A stretch of DNA of 64,000 nucleotides from Opitutaceae bacterium (GTDB lineage: Bacteria; Verrucomicrobiota; Verrucomicrobiia; Opitutales; Opitutaceae): contig JANQKV010000049.1 of assembly GCA_028280945.1 (NCBI GenBank), positions 62,001 to 126,000 on the forward strand. Direction: 5' to 3'. Positions 9,911-18,875 of the stretch are shown piece after piece. Below the pieces are notes generated by a model. It was not told the origin of the DNA and searched no databases. It worked only from the letters and a program-made list of their open reading frames with translations. Both the position numbers and the translations under genes were made by a program. The number at the start of each line of letters is the position of its first letter. Positions within the stretch are counted from its first letter, which is position 1.

Positions 9911-10903
9911 TTATCGCAGTTCCTGCCAGATTGCTTGGGTTATCTGTTCCACCGGTGCCATCACCTCATTGGAGAGCACCACAATCACAATGTCGTCCGG
10001 CGGGTAACAACTCACCAGTGTGGTGGAGCTCGTCCAACCGCCGCCGTGGCCGCACCACACCAGATTCCCTGCTTCAAACTGGAGCTGAATCCCCAAGCCA
10101 TAAGCGAAAGCCTGTCCTTCGTCCGTCGTGCCGTTTGCCTGCATCAGGCTCAGCGAACGGTGGGAAATGATCTCCCCCGCCCAAAGGTGGCGCAGCCATT
10201 TCGCCAGTTCCTTGGCGCCGCAGACCAGGCCTCCGTCGCCGACGGTATCAATCGTTGGTCCGAGGCTGGCTTCGAAGACTGAACTTCCCATCGGAGCAGC
10301 GTGGTATCCTTGGGCGATGCCCTCACTGCTGATTCCCCTTGGGTCAACCCGTCCCTTCGTGATCCCGAAGGGACGGAGCACTTCGCTTTCCAGATAGGAA
10401 GCGAATGCACGGTTGTGAAGTCTCTCCAGAATGGCCGCCAGGACAACGTAGTTGGTATTTGAATACGAATGAGCCAGGCCGGGCCGGGCCTGGGCGCTCC
10501 ATCGCGGTAACTGTTGTTCAATATAAGTCCAGGTGAGGTGCGCCGTGGGAGTCGCTGCGCCCTCGCTCAGGTATTCCGGAAGGCCGGAGGTGTGTTGCAG
10601 CAGGTCGCGCAGCGTGATCGCTCGGGCTTCCACGGGTGGTTTTGCGCTGGATAGCAGATCGTGGATGGGCGTATTCAGCGTGAGATTCCCGTTTTCCACC
10701 TCCTTGAGTATCGCCGTGGCCGTGATGAGCTTGGAGGCACTCGCGAGTTCGAACGGCGTATCGGTATCGATGGCAATGGCCTCGGTAATGCTGGCCCAAC
10801 CACGTGAGGCCTCGATCAGGTCGTGTGGGGCGATACTCGCAACAATGGCTGCACCCGGGCCTGCAAGTGGAAAGAAACTCTTTAAGATACTCTCGATTTT
10901 CAC
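9911..10903 (-). CDS. Serine hydrolase, beta-lactamase/esterase class C fold
   Basis: 330 residues. The SxxK motif is Ser55-Ala-Ser-Lys58, in FELASASKLITATAIL. The Tyr motif appears as YSNTNY in AHSYSNTNYVVLAAIL, and HGGG near the C-terminus stands in place of the KTG triad. This is the Beta-lactamase (PF00144) family, which includes esterases and D-aminopeptidases as well as AmpC. No clear signal peptide is present, so a cytoplasmic esterase/peptidase is more likely than a true beta-lactamase. Confidence 0.8.
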   Translation of the reverse strand: MKIESILKSFFPLAGPGAAIVASIAPHDLIEASRGWASITEAIAIDTDTPFELASASKLITATAILKEVENGNLTLNTPIHDLLSSAKPPVEARAITLRDLLQHTSGLPEYLSEGAATPTAHLTWTYIEQQLPRWSAQARPGLAHSYSNTNYVVLAAILERLHNRAFASYLESEVLRPFGITKGRVDPRGISSEGIAQGYHAAPMGSSVFEASLGPTIDTVGDGGLVCGAKELAKWLRHLWAGEIISHRSLSLMQANGTTDEGQAFAYGLGIQLQFEAGNLVWCGHGGGWTSSTTLVSCYPPDDIVIVVLSNEVMAPVEQITQAIWQELR

Positions 10904-11002
10904 CCACTCGAGTAAACGGTTGGCCCTGCCCGATGCACAAGATGGCTGAGGTGGCCCGCGGAAGTGACCGGCTTTGGGGAGTTGGAGCCGGGCGCGACGA
11001 TA

Positions 11003-12172
11003 TCAAAGAGCCGCCCGGAGGGTTTTCATGTCCAAGTGGTCCTGAACCATCTGCTTGATGACGGGGATTTTGTCTTGGTCGTTGGGTTGGGTCTTCACCG
11101 TCATGGTGTCGATTTTCGAGGTAATCGTGAAGCTCTCCTCCCGGGCAAGCATGACCGGAATTTTGGTTTGGGCCAGCAGCTCCAGCAGCTTGGCATGAGG
11201 TTCAATATTGTTGGTCAGGATAACTCCGGCAACGGTGTCAGTGGGAGACAGTTTGGCTCCGGAAATCGCCGCCAGCAAAATGTCATCCCGGTCCCCGGGG
11301 GTGATGATCACTGTTCCGGGACAAAGGTGTTCGACAATGCCTTTTGCCGTCATGGCTCCCACGACCACCCGCTTCACCCGCACGGAGTCGGCGGTGGGCT
11401 CGGCATTCAGCCAACGCCCGTCGATTTCAGCGGCGATCTGACGGAGGTTGGGGCTGGCGAGCACCTTTTGAACCGGCAGCAGGCCCAGCAGCGGAACGCC
11501 CAGGCGCTCAAGTCCTCGCCCCACATGATCGCGGATGAAGTCGGCTTTGTTGAGTTCCACCTTGTTGATGATGGCACCCACCACTTCGACCCCCACCTTG
11601 TCGAACAGGGCTTTGTTGAGCGCCACCTCATCGATGGGGCGACCGATTCCGCCCGGACAGACAATCACGGCTTTGGCTTTCAGCAACTGGGCGACCCGTG
11701 CATTGCTCAGGTCAAAAACGCTGCCCACTCCGGCGTGTCCGGTACCTTCGATGAGCGTGAAATCCTTTTCCCAGGAGACGCGGTCAAAGGCCCGGCAGAT
11801 TTGATCTTCCAGCTTCGGGAGCATTTCCGTGGGATTCTTCAGGTAGCGCCGCGTGAAGGTGCTGTCGATGGCGACCGGACTCATGCTCTCGATGGGCACG
11901 TGCACTTTGTAAATGGTGTCAAGCAGCACGGAATCCTCATCCACCTTGTGGCCGTGAACCTCGACGAAGCGCTGGCCGATCGGCTTGATGAAGCCCACAC
12001 GGGGAAACTCGGCCTGCAGGGCGGTGAAGAGTCCGAGGCAGGTGGTGGTCTTGCCGTCATTCATCCGGGTCGCCGCGACGAACAAGCGTTTGGTCGCCGT
12101 GTTGGTAGGTTTCTCCAACAGCGGCAGTGCCGGCAGATCAAAAGGGTTGGTTGAAACGTTGCGTTTCGTCAT
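11003..12172 (-). CDS. P-loop ATPase with DRTGG domain (Pta-N-like)
   Basis: 389 residues. The N-terminal half is a BioD/CobB-type P-loop ATPase: KRLFVAATRMNDGKTTTCLGL contains the phosphate-binding loop, and TLIEGTGHAGVGSV is the expected dethiobiotin-synthase-like motif. The C-terminal half, from about residue 215, is a DRTGG domain (VVVGAMTAKGIVEHLCPGTVIITPGDRDD). The same two modules form the N-terminal regulatory part of long phosphate acetyltransferases. Here they are a separate gene whose start overlaps the pta stop by 4 bases (ATGA), so translational coupling and a regulatory role for Pta are likely. Confidence 0.85.
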   Translation of the reverse strand: MTKRNVSTNPFDLPALPLLEKPTNTATKRLFVAATRMNDGKTTTCLGLFTALQAEFPRVGFIKPIGQRFVEVHGHKVDEDSVLLDTIYKVHVPIESMSPVAIDSTFTRRYLKNPTEMLPKLEDQICRAFDRVSWEKDFTLIEGTGHAGVGSVFDLSNARVAQLLKAKAVIVCPGGIGRPIDEVALNKALFDKVGVEVVGAIINKVELNKADFIRDHVGRGLERLGVPLLGLLPVQKVLASPNLRQIAAEIDGRWLNAEPTADSVRVKRVVVGAMTAKGIVEHLCPGTVIITPGDRDDILLAAISGAKLSPTDTVAGVILTNNIEPHAKLLELLAQTKIPVMLAREESFTITSKIDTMTVKTQPNDQDKIPVIKQMVQDHLDMKTLRAAL

Positions 12173-13212
12173 GCCGAGGATTCGAGGGCAGGGAAGAGTT
12201 CTTCACGATCGATCGCCTGGACGCCACACACGACGGCCGCACCAAAAACATCATGAGCGCTCGAACCGCGGCTGATTTCGGCGGCGGGTTTGGTGAGGCC
12301 TGTCACGATTTGACCAAATGCGTTGGCCCCGGCGATGTGCTGCACGAGTTTAAACCCGATGTTGCCGCTGTTGAGATCGGGAAAAACCAGGACGTTGGCT
12401 TGGCCGGCGACCGGCGAGTCGATGCCCTTGGCGGCGGCAACGTAACGATCGATCGCCGCATCGAGTTGGAGCTCACCATCGATGGCGAAGTTGTGTCCGC
12501 CGGCCGCACTGCGTTCCTGTGCCTTTGTGGTGGCTTCGCGCATCTTTAGCACGGTTGGATCTTTCGATTTCCCGCCCGACGTGTAGCTCAGCAATGCGAT
12601 CCGTGGGGTCTCGTTGGTGAGGTGTTGGGCGATGATGCCGGTTGAAATGGCGATGTCGGCGAGTTGATCGGCGTTCGGCTGCGGGATCACACCGCAGTCG
12701 GCCATGAACAAGGACCCGTTGCTGCCGATCGCCTTCTCGTCAAAATCCAGAATCATCAGCGAAGAAGCCGTTTGCACGCCTTCCAGACGCGGGATGATTT
12801 GAAACAAAGGTCGCAGCGCACTGCGCGCCGATTGGGTTGCGCCGCCAACCAAGGCTTCCACTTGATTGTGCTGCAGCATCAGCGTGGCAAAGGTGCTGTT
12901 TTCGCGCACGGCGGATCGTGCCTCGTCGAGTGTCATGCCTTTGGCTTCCCGGCGCTCCAGCAGGCTCTGTGCAAAAGGCTCGGCGTCGTCGCTGCGCGTG
13001 GGGTCGATCAGGCGCATGCCTTCCAGATTCACGTCGAGTCGTCCGGCCAGGCGTTTGATGGCGGTGCGGTTGCCCAACAAGACGGGCACTCCGAGTCCCC
13101 GCGTCACCCATTGGCGAGCGGCCTGCAGGATGCGTTGATCCGTGCCTTCCGGAAACACCACACGTTTCGGATGCCGTTCTAGTTTGGAAAGCAGACGAGG
13201 AAGCAAAGGCAT
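12169..13212 (-). CDS. pta: Phosphate acetyltransferase, short form
   Basis: Interconverts acetyl-CoA and acetyl phosphate in the cytosol. About 347 residues with the PTA_PTB fold: KRVVFPEGTDQRILQAA near the N-terminus, VGGATQSARSALRP in the centre, LFMADCGVIPQPNADQLADIA, and NVLVFPDLNSGNIGFKLVQHIAGA near the end. The ATG at 13212 gives the standard short-Pta N-terminus. A GTG at 13269 would add 19 residues and would lie inside a palindrome. No acetate kinase gene is present in the window. Confidence 0.92.
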   Translation of the reverse strand: MPLLPRLLSKLERHPKRVVFPEGTDQRILQAARQWVTRGLGVPVLLGNRTAIKRLAGRLDVNLEGMRLIDPTRSDDAEPFAQSLLERREAKGMTLDEARSAVRENSTFATLMLQHNQVEALVGGATQSARSALRPLFQIIPRLEGVQTASSLMILDFDEKAIGSNGSLFMADCGVIPQPNADQLADIAISTGIIAQHLTNETPRIALLSYTSGGKSKDPTVLKMREATTKAQERSAAGGHNFAIDGELQLDAAIDRYVAAAKGIDSPVAGQANVLVFPDLNSGNIGFKLVQHIAGANAFGQIVTGLTKPAAEISRGSSAHDVFGAAVVCGVQAIDREELFPALESSA

Positions 13213-13263
13213 GCGTGCCCGACCGTGCGTTGACCGTGCCAACGCGTCAATGCCCCCGATCAG

Positions 13264-13282
13264 TGTCACTTAATAAGTGACA
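13264..13282. repeat. 19-bp palindromic element, copy 1
   Basis: Two perfect 9-base arms (TGTCACTTA and TAAGTGACA) around a single A. It lies between the divergent pta and murJ genes. The same arms recur at 51501-51519, and the similarity extends some bases on both sides. It may be an operator or a dispersed repeat. Confidence 0.8.
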
Positions 13283-13360
13283 CTTCGAGGGGTGTCTTCG
13301 GTTCGCGAAGGGGGTGACTTGTAACTTGTTGTTTGGGCGGGAGCAGGCGAGAACAGCGCT

Positions 13361-14962
13361 GTGTCGCGCAGTTTAAAAAACATTGGGGTGGTTTCTGCCG
13401 CGACGGTTGTCTCCCGTTTCCTGGGATTGGCCCGTGATATTCTGGTTGCGGCTGTTTTTGGGGCGACGGGGTTGGCTTCGGCCTTTGTGACAGCCTTCAC
13501 CATGCCCAACCTGTTCCGGCGGTTACTGGGGGAGGGTGCTTTAACGGCCGCATTGGTGCCCACACTCAGCGGTGAACTTGCGGCCGGACGGCGAAAGCAG
13601 GCACTCGAAATCGTCAACCAGATAGCCAGTTGGCTGGGTGTCGTGACATTGGCGATCACAGCCGTTGCCATGGTGGGGCTTCATGCTTTGGGCGATTCGG
13701 AGTGGCTCCAGAACGTCTCTGCGGACGTTGTGCAGTGGGAACGCTGGCGCACTGCCGCGGAGTTGGCGGTCACCCTGTTTCCCTACCTGATCTTTGTTTG
13801 TCTTGCGGCCGCGATGAGTGCGGCGTTGCAGACTTTGGAACGATTTGCCGCTCCCGCACTGTCCCCGATTTGGCTGAATCTTACGATGATCGGTGCGTTG
13901 GCCTGGGCGGTTTGGGGACTGGATCTTGATTTGGCCGATGCGCAAATGCGCTGGCTGTGCGGCGGCGTATTGGTGGGCGGATTTTTGCAGATGGCGGTGC
14001 CTGCCGGAGATTTGATCCGGCAAGGCTGGCGGCCCCATCTGGACCTGCGGCTTTCGCCGGCGGTAAAGTCCATCCTGCTGTTGATGGGCCCGACGGTGCT
14101 AAGCTCTGCCGTATATCTGATCAATCTGGCGGTGTCTCGTTTGATTGGCCTGTCGATCAGTGACTCGGCGGCGGCGATTCTGAACCTTGCCACCCGCTTG
14201 GTGGAGCTGCCGATCGGGGTTTTTGCGATTGCGGTGACGACGGTGGTTTTCCCGCTCATCTCTCGGCACGCCGCGGCGGGCCATTGGCAGGACATGGCGA
14301 TCGCCTACCGGAAGGGCATGCGGCTGATTCTGGCCATCAACGTGCCGGCGGCGGTGGGATTGATGGTGCTGGCTGGCCCGATTGTTCGGGTGCTGTTTGA
14401 GCGGGGTGAATTCAGTGCCGCCAATACGGCGGAAACGGTGCCGGTGCTGGGGGTGCTTGCAGTGGGTCTGCCCGTTTTCGGTTACGTGAGCCTTTTGCTC
14501 CGTGCTTTCTATGCCCAAAAGGATACCCGGACGCCGATGTGGGCCGCGGTGCTGAGTTTTGTGATCAACATCGGTCTATGCCTGGCTCTGAAAGACGTGC
14601 TCGGCACGGTGGGACTTGCCTTGGCCAGCACGGTCGCGGTGATCACGCAGGCAGTGTTTCTACAGTTCGCCCTCGCGGCCAAACGAGAAGAGCTGTCGGT
14701 GTCGGACCAATGGCTTGAGGGACTCAAGATCGTTGCGGCGGCAGTTGTGATGGGCGGTGCGGTTGCCGGGGGCCATGCGGCCACGGCCAGCTGGGGTGGA
14801 GATTGGAGCATGGATCTGCTGCGTCTCGTGATTCTGATTCCGGCGGGCGGGCTCATCTACATAGGAGGAGTCTATGCCCTTAAACTCGAAGGCCGCGAGG
14901 AACTGGCGCGGATCTTGCGCCAGCGGATTAGGGGTGAGCCACCAGCCGATCCCAAGGAATGA
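13361..14962 (+). CDS. murJ: Lipid II flippase MurJ
   Basis: 533 residues with about 14 membrane helices. Flips lipid II across the inner membrane for peptidoglycan synthesis. The N-terminus SLKNIGVVSAATVVSRFLGLARDILVAAVFG...TMPNLFRRLLGEGALTAALVP is the classic MurJ/MviN start. FERGEFSAANT and RAFYAQKDTRTPMW are the conserved mid-protein segments. The start is GTG at 13361. Its end overlaps the next gene by 4 bases (ATGA). Confidence 0.95.
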   Translation: MSRSLKNIGVVSAATVVSRFLGLARDILVAAVFGATGLASAFVTAFTMPNLFRRLLGEGALTAALVPTLSGELAAGRRKQALEIVNQIASWLGVVTLAITAVAMVGLHALGDSEWLQNVSADVVQWERWRTAAELAVTLFPYLIFVCLAAAMSAALQTLERFAAPALSPIWLNLTMIGALAWAVWGLDLDLADAQMRWLCGGVLVGGFLQMAVPAGDLIRQGWRPHLDLRLSPAVKSILLLMGPTVLSSAVYLINLAVSRLIGLSISDSAAAILNLATRLVELPIGVFAIAVTTVVFPLISRHAAAGHWQDMAIAYRKGMRLILAINVPAAVGLMVLAGPIVRVLFERGEFSAANTAETVPVLGVLAVGLPVFGYVSLLLRAFYAQKDTRTPMWAAVLSFVINIGLCLALKDVLGTVGLALASTVAVITQAVFLQFALAAKREELSVSDQWLEGLKIVAAAVVMGGAVAGGHAATASWGGDWSMDLLRLVILIPAGGLIYIGGVYALKLEGREELARILRQRIRGEPPADPKE

Positions 14963-15936
14963 AGGCCTTTATCATCAAAAACTGGTTTATGCTCGGGATG
15001 CCGGTTGCCGTGGCGCTCGCATGGGTTTTGCCCGAAGCCGGCGCGGATGGCGGTTGGCTGAGGCCGGAAATCACCACGAAACTCGCTGTCGGGGTCGTGT
15101 TTTTTGTGCAGGGACTCACCCTGCCGGCCCGCGCACTCAAAGACGGTGCCAGCCAAGGAAGACTGCATCTGGGCGTGCAGGGTTTCTGTTTTCTGGTCCT
15201 GCCACTCGTGGGGTTGGGACTTGATCGTCTGGTGGGAGCTTCGCTGCCGCCGGATTTGCGATTGGGGTTTCTGTTTTTGTGCGTGCTGCCATCGACGATC
15301 GTGATGGCGGTGGTTTTGGCGACGGTTGCGGGAGGCAATGTGGCCGCGGCGATTTTTAACGCCGTGTTGTCGAACGTGCTGGGAGTTTTTCTCACGCCGC
15401 TGTGGATAGCCGCCATCCTGGCCGCCGGGAGCGGCACGGACAGTCAATCGCTCGGATCGGTGCTTCGTGAGGTCAGTCTGCTGCTGCTGGTTCCGTTGGG
15501 CGTGGGGCAGCTGGCCCGCCAAATTGGCCTGAAGGCATGGGCGGATGTCCGCAAGAAGCCGCTGGGCAACTTCAGCAACGCCACGATTTTGTTCATTGTT
15601 TACGCGGCGTTTTGTAATTCGGTCCAAGCCGACATCTGGTCGCAGCACGGCTGGAGCACGATTTTGCTGGTGACGGTTGGGGTGGCAGGGCTGATGGCCA
15701 TCGCCCTGACCCTGGCGATGGGATTGGCCCGATTGATGGGTTTGGCGGCACCGGAGCGCATTGTTCTGATTATCAGTGGTGCACAGAAGAGCCTCGCGAC
15801 CGGAGTGCCGCTTGCGAAGGTGATCTTCGGGGCGCATCCCGGCCTGGGGTTGATCCTGCTTCCAATCATGATTTACCACCCGCTACAGCTATTTATTTGC
15901 GGCTGGCTGGCGGCGCGACATGTGAAACAACAATAG
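14959..15936 (+). CDS. BASS-family transporter (bile acid:Na+ symporter-like, SBF)
   Basis: 325 residues with nine or ten membrane helices. FVQGLTLPARALKDGASQGRLH and FLCVLPSTIVMAVVLATVAGGNVAAAIFNAVLSNVLGVFLTPLW match the PSEN1-like SBF_like group (formerly DUF4137). AQKSLATGVPLAKVIFG near the C-terminus is also conserved. Substrate is not predictable; family members move organic acids or other anions with sodium. Its start overlaps the murJ stop, so the pair is probably co-transcribed. Confidence 0.85.
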   Translation: MKAFIIKNWFMLGMPVAVALAWVLPEAGADGGWLRPEITTKLAVGVVFFVQGLTLPARALKDGASQGRLHLGVQGFCFLVLPLVGLGLDRLVGASLPPDLRLGFLFLCVLPSTIVMAVVLATVAGGNVAAAIFNAVLSNVLGVFLTPLWIAAILAAGSGTDSQSLGSVLREVSLLLLVPLGVGQLARQIGLKAWADVRKKPLGNFSNATILFIVYAAFCNSVQADIWSQHGWSTILLVTVGVAGLMAIALTLAMGLARLMGLAAPERIVLIISGAQKSLATGVPLAKVIFGAHPGLGLILLPIMIYHPLQLFICGWLAARHVKQQ

Positions 15937-15952
15937 GTGACAGATCTGTCAC
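15937..15952. promoter_or_regulatory. Palindromic operator upstream of the tetR gene
   Basis: GTGACAGATCTGTCAC is a perfect 16-base palindrome that begins directly after the stop of the BASS gene, 52 bases before the tetR ATG. Its core shares the pattern TGACWGATYWGTCA with the palindrome before the thioredoxin gene. It is a candidate autoregulatory site for the TetR protein. Confidence 0.65.
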
Positions 15953-16004
15953 ATTTTATCGGGTCACGACTTGATTGCGAGAAGGTCCCTCGTAGGTTGC
16001 CGCC

Positions 16005-16616
16005 ATGGGACGCACGAGTGACGCTGACCAGAGACTCATGGACGCCGCACTCTTCCTGCTTTGGGGAGAAAGTTTCGGCTCGGTGACGGTGGATGACATC
16101 TGCCGCCGGGCCAACGTGCGCAAAGGAAGCTTTTACCATTTCTTCGAGTCCAAGTCCGATCTTGCGGTCAAAGCGCTCGATCGAATGTGGCAGGAATACC
16201 GTCCCCAGCTGGACGAGATGTTCGCGCCGTCCATCCCGCCGGTGGAGCGCATTCGCAACTATTGTCAAAACACCTACGCCCTGCAGGAAGCGCTTCGCGA
16301 TGAACATGGCCGCGTCTTGGGTTGTGTCATGTGTGCACTCGGTTCGGAAATAGGCACTCGCGACGACGCTATTCGCGACAAGGTCCGGTCGATGCTGGAG
16401 GATGTCCGTGATTATTGGGTGAAGGCAATTGCGGACGCCCAGGACGAAGGATCAATCCCACCCGGGGACACACCCAATAAGGTGCGTTGTGCGATTGCTT
16501 TCTATGAAGGGCTTGTCGCCCAAGCCCGACTGCACAATGACCTTGGACTCATCAGCGACCTGGCCGATCAGGTTTGCGACCATCTCCGGGTCAATGAGTC
16601 TGTCGCCGTGCGTTGA
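16005..16616 (+). CDS. TetR/AcrR-family regulator, NemR-like
   Basis: 203 residues. The N-terminal helix-turn-helix is GSVTVDDICRRANVRKGSFYHFFESKSDLAVKAL (residues 25-58). The ligand domain carries Cys87, Cys107 and Cys110 (GCVMCALGSEIG). In Escherichia coli NemR a cysteine at position 106 senses electrophiles and reactive chlorine, so a thiol-sensing role is plausible but not shown. Downstream on the same strand lie thioredoxin, an Old Yellow Enzyme and a nitroreductase, matching a nemR-nemA type unit. Matching palindromes precede both this gene and the thioredoxin gene. Confidence 0.85.
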   Translation: MGRTSDADQRLMDAALFLLWGESFGSVTVDDICRRANVRKGSFYHFFESKSDLAVKALDRMWQEYRPQLDEMFAPSIPPVERIRNYCQNTYALQEALRDEHGRVLGCVMCALGSEIGTRDDAIRDKVRSMLEDVRDYWVKAIADAQDEGSIPPGDTPNKVRCAIAFYEGLVAQARLHNDLGLISDLADQVCDHLRVNESVAVR

Positions 16617-16661
16617 TCGGCGAAACTGCTAAGCCGCTTGGGCACTTGCGAAATCCACAAA

Positions 16662-16679
16662 GTTGACTGATTAGTCAAC
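16662..16679. promoter_or_regulatory. Palindromic operator upstream of trx-OYE-nitroreductase
   Basis: GTTGACT and AGTCAAC are perfect 7-base arms around GATT, ending four bases before the thioredoxin ATG. The inner TGACTGATTAGTCA has the same TGACWGATYWGTCA pattern as the site before tetR. TetR-family operators of this shape are common, so repression of the downstream operon by the adjacent TetR protein is the simplest reading. Confidence 0.7.
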
Positions 16680-16683
16680 AATC

Positions 16684-17034
16684 ATGAATGCAACTCAATC
16701 CAACGTGTTTACCGCCACCGGGGCGGACTTTGAAACCAACGTTGTCGAGGCCTCGCGGGATCGAATTGTCCTCGTCGACTTTTGGGCGCAATGGTGCGGC
16801 CCATGCAAGGCGCTGGCTCCCGTTTTGGAGGAGGTCGCCCAATCCCGCGCCGACAGCCTGAAGGTCGTCAAGGTCGATGTCGATGCGGAGCAACGCCTGG
16901 CACAGAACCACGGTGTGCGTGCTTTGCCGACGATGGTGATCTTCAAAGACGGTCGAGCCGTTGAGCAGATGGTCGGCTTGCAATCGGCCGGGACCATCCT
17001 TGCTGCGGTTGACCGGATCGCCACCACAGCCTGA
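16684..17034 (+). CDS. trxA: Thioredoxin
   Basis: 116 residues. The redox motif WCGPC is at residues 37-41 (Cys38, Cys41), preceded by ILVDFWAQ. VDVDAEQRLAQNHGVRALPTMVIFKDG carries the conserved cis-proline. No signal peptide is present, so it is a cytosolic thiol-disulfide reductant. Its position between a TetR operator and an Old Yellow Enzyme suggests a stress-induced thioredoxin, not the sole housekeeping copy. Confidence 0.93.
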   Translation: MNATQSNVFTATGADFETNVVEASRDRIVLVDFWAQWCGPCKALAPVLEEVAQSRADSLKVVKVDVDAEQRLAQNHGVRALPTMVIFKDGRAVEQMVGLQSAGTILAAVDRIATTA

Positions 17035-17046
17035 GGCTCGGACAAC

Positions 17047-18132
17047 TTGTTTGTGACCGAACCCTCTGTCTCCGTCCTGGCCTCGCCGATCCGGCTGGGC
17101 GCGCTTGAAGCACCCAACCGCATCATCATGGCGCCTCTGACGCGTTGTCGGTCGGCGCCGGGCCGGGTCCCGACAGCGCTGATGACGGAATACTACGCCC
17201 AGCGCGCCTCGGCGGGGCTCATCCTTTCCGAGGCGACCGCCATCGATCCGATGGGAGTGGGCTATCCGGACACGCCGGGCATCTGGTCCGAGGATCAGGT
17301 TGAGGGGTGGAAACAAGTCACTCGGGCGGTGCACGATGCGGGTGGGCGGATCATGCTCCAGCTTTGGCACGTGGGTCGCATATCGGATCCGATTTATCTC
17401 AACGGCGAGCGTCCGGTGGCACCCTCGGCTGTGCGCCCCGAAGGCCACGTCAGCCACGTGCGACCCAAAAAGGCGTTTGAAATACCCCGAGCGCTGGAGC
17501 GCGATGAAATCGACGAAGTGATTGCTGCCTATCGACGCGCCGCGGAAAACGCTGAACAAGCGGGTTTCGATGGAGTGGAGATTCACGGTGCCAACGGCTA
17601 CCTGCTCGACCAGTTTCTCTATTTGGACAGCAACCTTCGGACCGATGATTTCGGCGGGTCCGTTGAAAACCGGACTCGCCTGCACCTGGAGGCGGCCGAT
17701 GCGGCGATCTCCGTTTGGGGGGCTGATCGGGTGGGGATGCATCTTGCCCCCCGGGGTGAATCGCACAATGCCACCACAGAGGAGCGCCGCCTGATATTTG
17801 GCCATTTGGCCCGTGAGTTGGGCCGTCGCAAAATTGCCTTCATCTTTGCCCGCGAGTCGCTCGATGAGCCCCGGCTTGGGCCGATGATCAAGGACGCCTT
17901 CGGCGGACCGTTCATCGCCAATCAAGCACTCACTCCGCATCAGGGTGCTGAACTTGTCGCTGCGGGAGAAGCAGATGCGGTCGGTTGGGGGCAGCTTTAC
18001 ATCGCCAACCCGGATTTGGCCGAGAGGATCCTGGGCGAAGCGCCGCTCAACGAACCCAACCCCGATACTTATTACGGTGACGGAGCCGAGGGGTATACTG
18101 ATTATCCTGCTCTCCCCGCCTCCACTTCCTGA
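17047..18132 (+). CDS. Old Yellow Enzyme, NemA-type ene-reductase
   Basis: 361-residue FMN TIM barrel that reduces electrophilic alkenes, maleimides or nitro compounds with NAD(P)H. RIIMAPLTRCRS near residue 30 and IMLQLWHVGRIS near 105 are typical. DGVEIHGANGYLLDQFL (the substrate-binding His/Asn pair) is followed by DDFGGSVENRTR. The start is probably TTG at 17047, about 8 bases after a TGAGG; a GTG at 17053 is possible. It follows trxA with a 12-base gap and precedes a nitroreductase. Confidence 0.92.
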   Translation: MFVTEPSVSVLASPIRLGALEAPNRIIMAPLTRCRSAPGRVPTALMTEYYAQRASAGLILSEATAIDPMGVGYPDTPGIWSEDQVEGWKQVTRAVHDAGGRIMLQLWHVGRISDPIYLNGERPVAPSAVRPEGHVSHVRPKKAFEIPRALERDEIDEVIAAYRRAAENAEQAGFDGVEIHGANGYLLDQFLYLDSNLRTDDFGGSVENRTRLHLEAADAAISVWGADRVGMHLAPRGESHNATTEERRLIFGHLARELGRRKIAFIFARESLDEPRLGPMIKDAFGGPFIANQALTPHQGAELVAAGEADAVGWGQLYIANPDLAERILGEAPLNEPNPDTYYGDGAEGYTDYPALPASTS

Positions 18133-18143
18133 CACATTAGCAT

Positions 18144-18794
18144 ATGAATCCCGTATCCAACGAAACCTTGCTCGAAGCGCTCAATTGGCGTTACGCCACC
18201 AAGCAGTTTGATCCCGCCAAACGAATTGATGACTCCACTTGGAGCGCGCTGGAACAAAGCCTGGTGCTGGCCCCATCCTCGTTTGGACTCCAGCCGTGGA
18301 AGTTTATCGTCGTAACTGATCCGAGTGTTAAAAAGAAGCTGGTGCCGGTTTCCTGGGAGCAGACCCAACCCCGGGATTCATCCCACTTTGTGGTTTTTGC
18401 GGTTCGTCGTGACATCGGTGACGAGCACCTCGATCGCTACATGGCGAGAACCGCCGAGGTGCGGGGTGTCACGGTTGAAAACATGGCGGGATTCCGCAAG
18501 GTCATCAAAGGATCCCTTGATGCCGCGCGGGGGAAGGGCACTTTGGACGACTGGCAAATCAAACAGGTCTACATCGCCCTCGGTCAGTTCATGGCGGCAG
18601 CGGCCATGCTGGGGGTCGATACGTGTCCGATGGAAGGCATCGTGCCGGATAAGTATGATGAAATCCTGGGCCTTTCCAGCACCGGTTGGGCCACCGTGGT
18701 GGCGTGTGCGGCCGGATACCGGTCGGCGGACGACAAATATGCCACGACTCCCAAGGTGAGATTTCCCGCCGACGAGGTCATTGACCACATCTGA
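18144..18794 (+). CDS. NAD(P)H-dependent nitroreductase family protein
   Basis: 216-residue FMN flavoprotein of the NfsB/YdgI group. LNWRYATKQFDPAKRI at the N-terminus and LAPSSFGLQPWKFIVV are diagnostic. VYIALGQFMAAAAMLGVDTCPMEGI is the central helix. Probable substrates are quinones or nitroaromatics. It lies 11 bases after the Old Yellow Enzyme gene, completing a flavin/thiol detoxification operon under the same TetR site. Confidence 0.9.
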   Translation: MNPVSNETLLEALNWRYATKQFDPAKRIDDSTWSALEQSLVLAPSSFGLQPWKFIVVTDPSVKKKLVPVSWEQTQPRDSSHFVVFAVRRDIGDEHLDRYMARTAEVRGVTVENMAGFRKVIKGSLDAARGKGTLDDWQIKQVYIALGQFMAAAAMLGVDTCPMEGIVPDKYDEILGLSSTGWATVVACAAGYRSADDKYATTPKVRFPADEVIDHI

Positions 18795-18875
18795 CCCGAG
18801 GCGGGTTTCTTCACGATTGAGTGACGCTTCCGATGAACCTTTGACACCCTTCACAACCCCGCCTGCTTTTGCCTC

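Noticed and set aside
9911-10903. Serine beta-lactamase conferring resistance
   Set aside because: SxxK and YSN are present, but there is no signal peptide and no KTG motif (HGGG instead). An esterase or peptidase is more likely.
13213-13269. GTG start of Pta 19 codons upstream
   Set aside because: The extension has no family similarity and would start inside the palindromic element. The ATG at 13212 gives the standard N-terminus.
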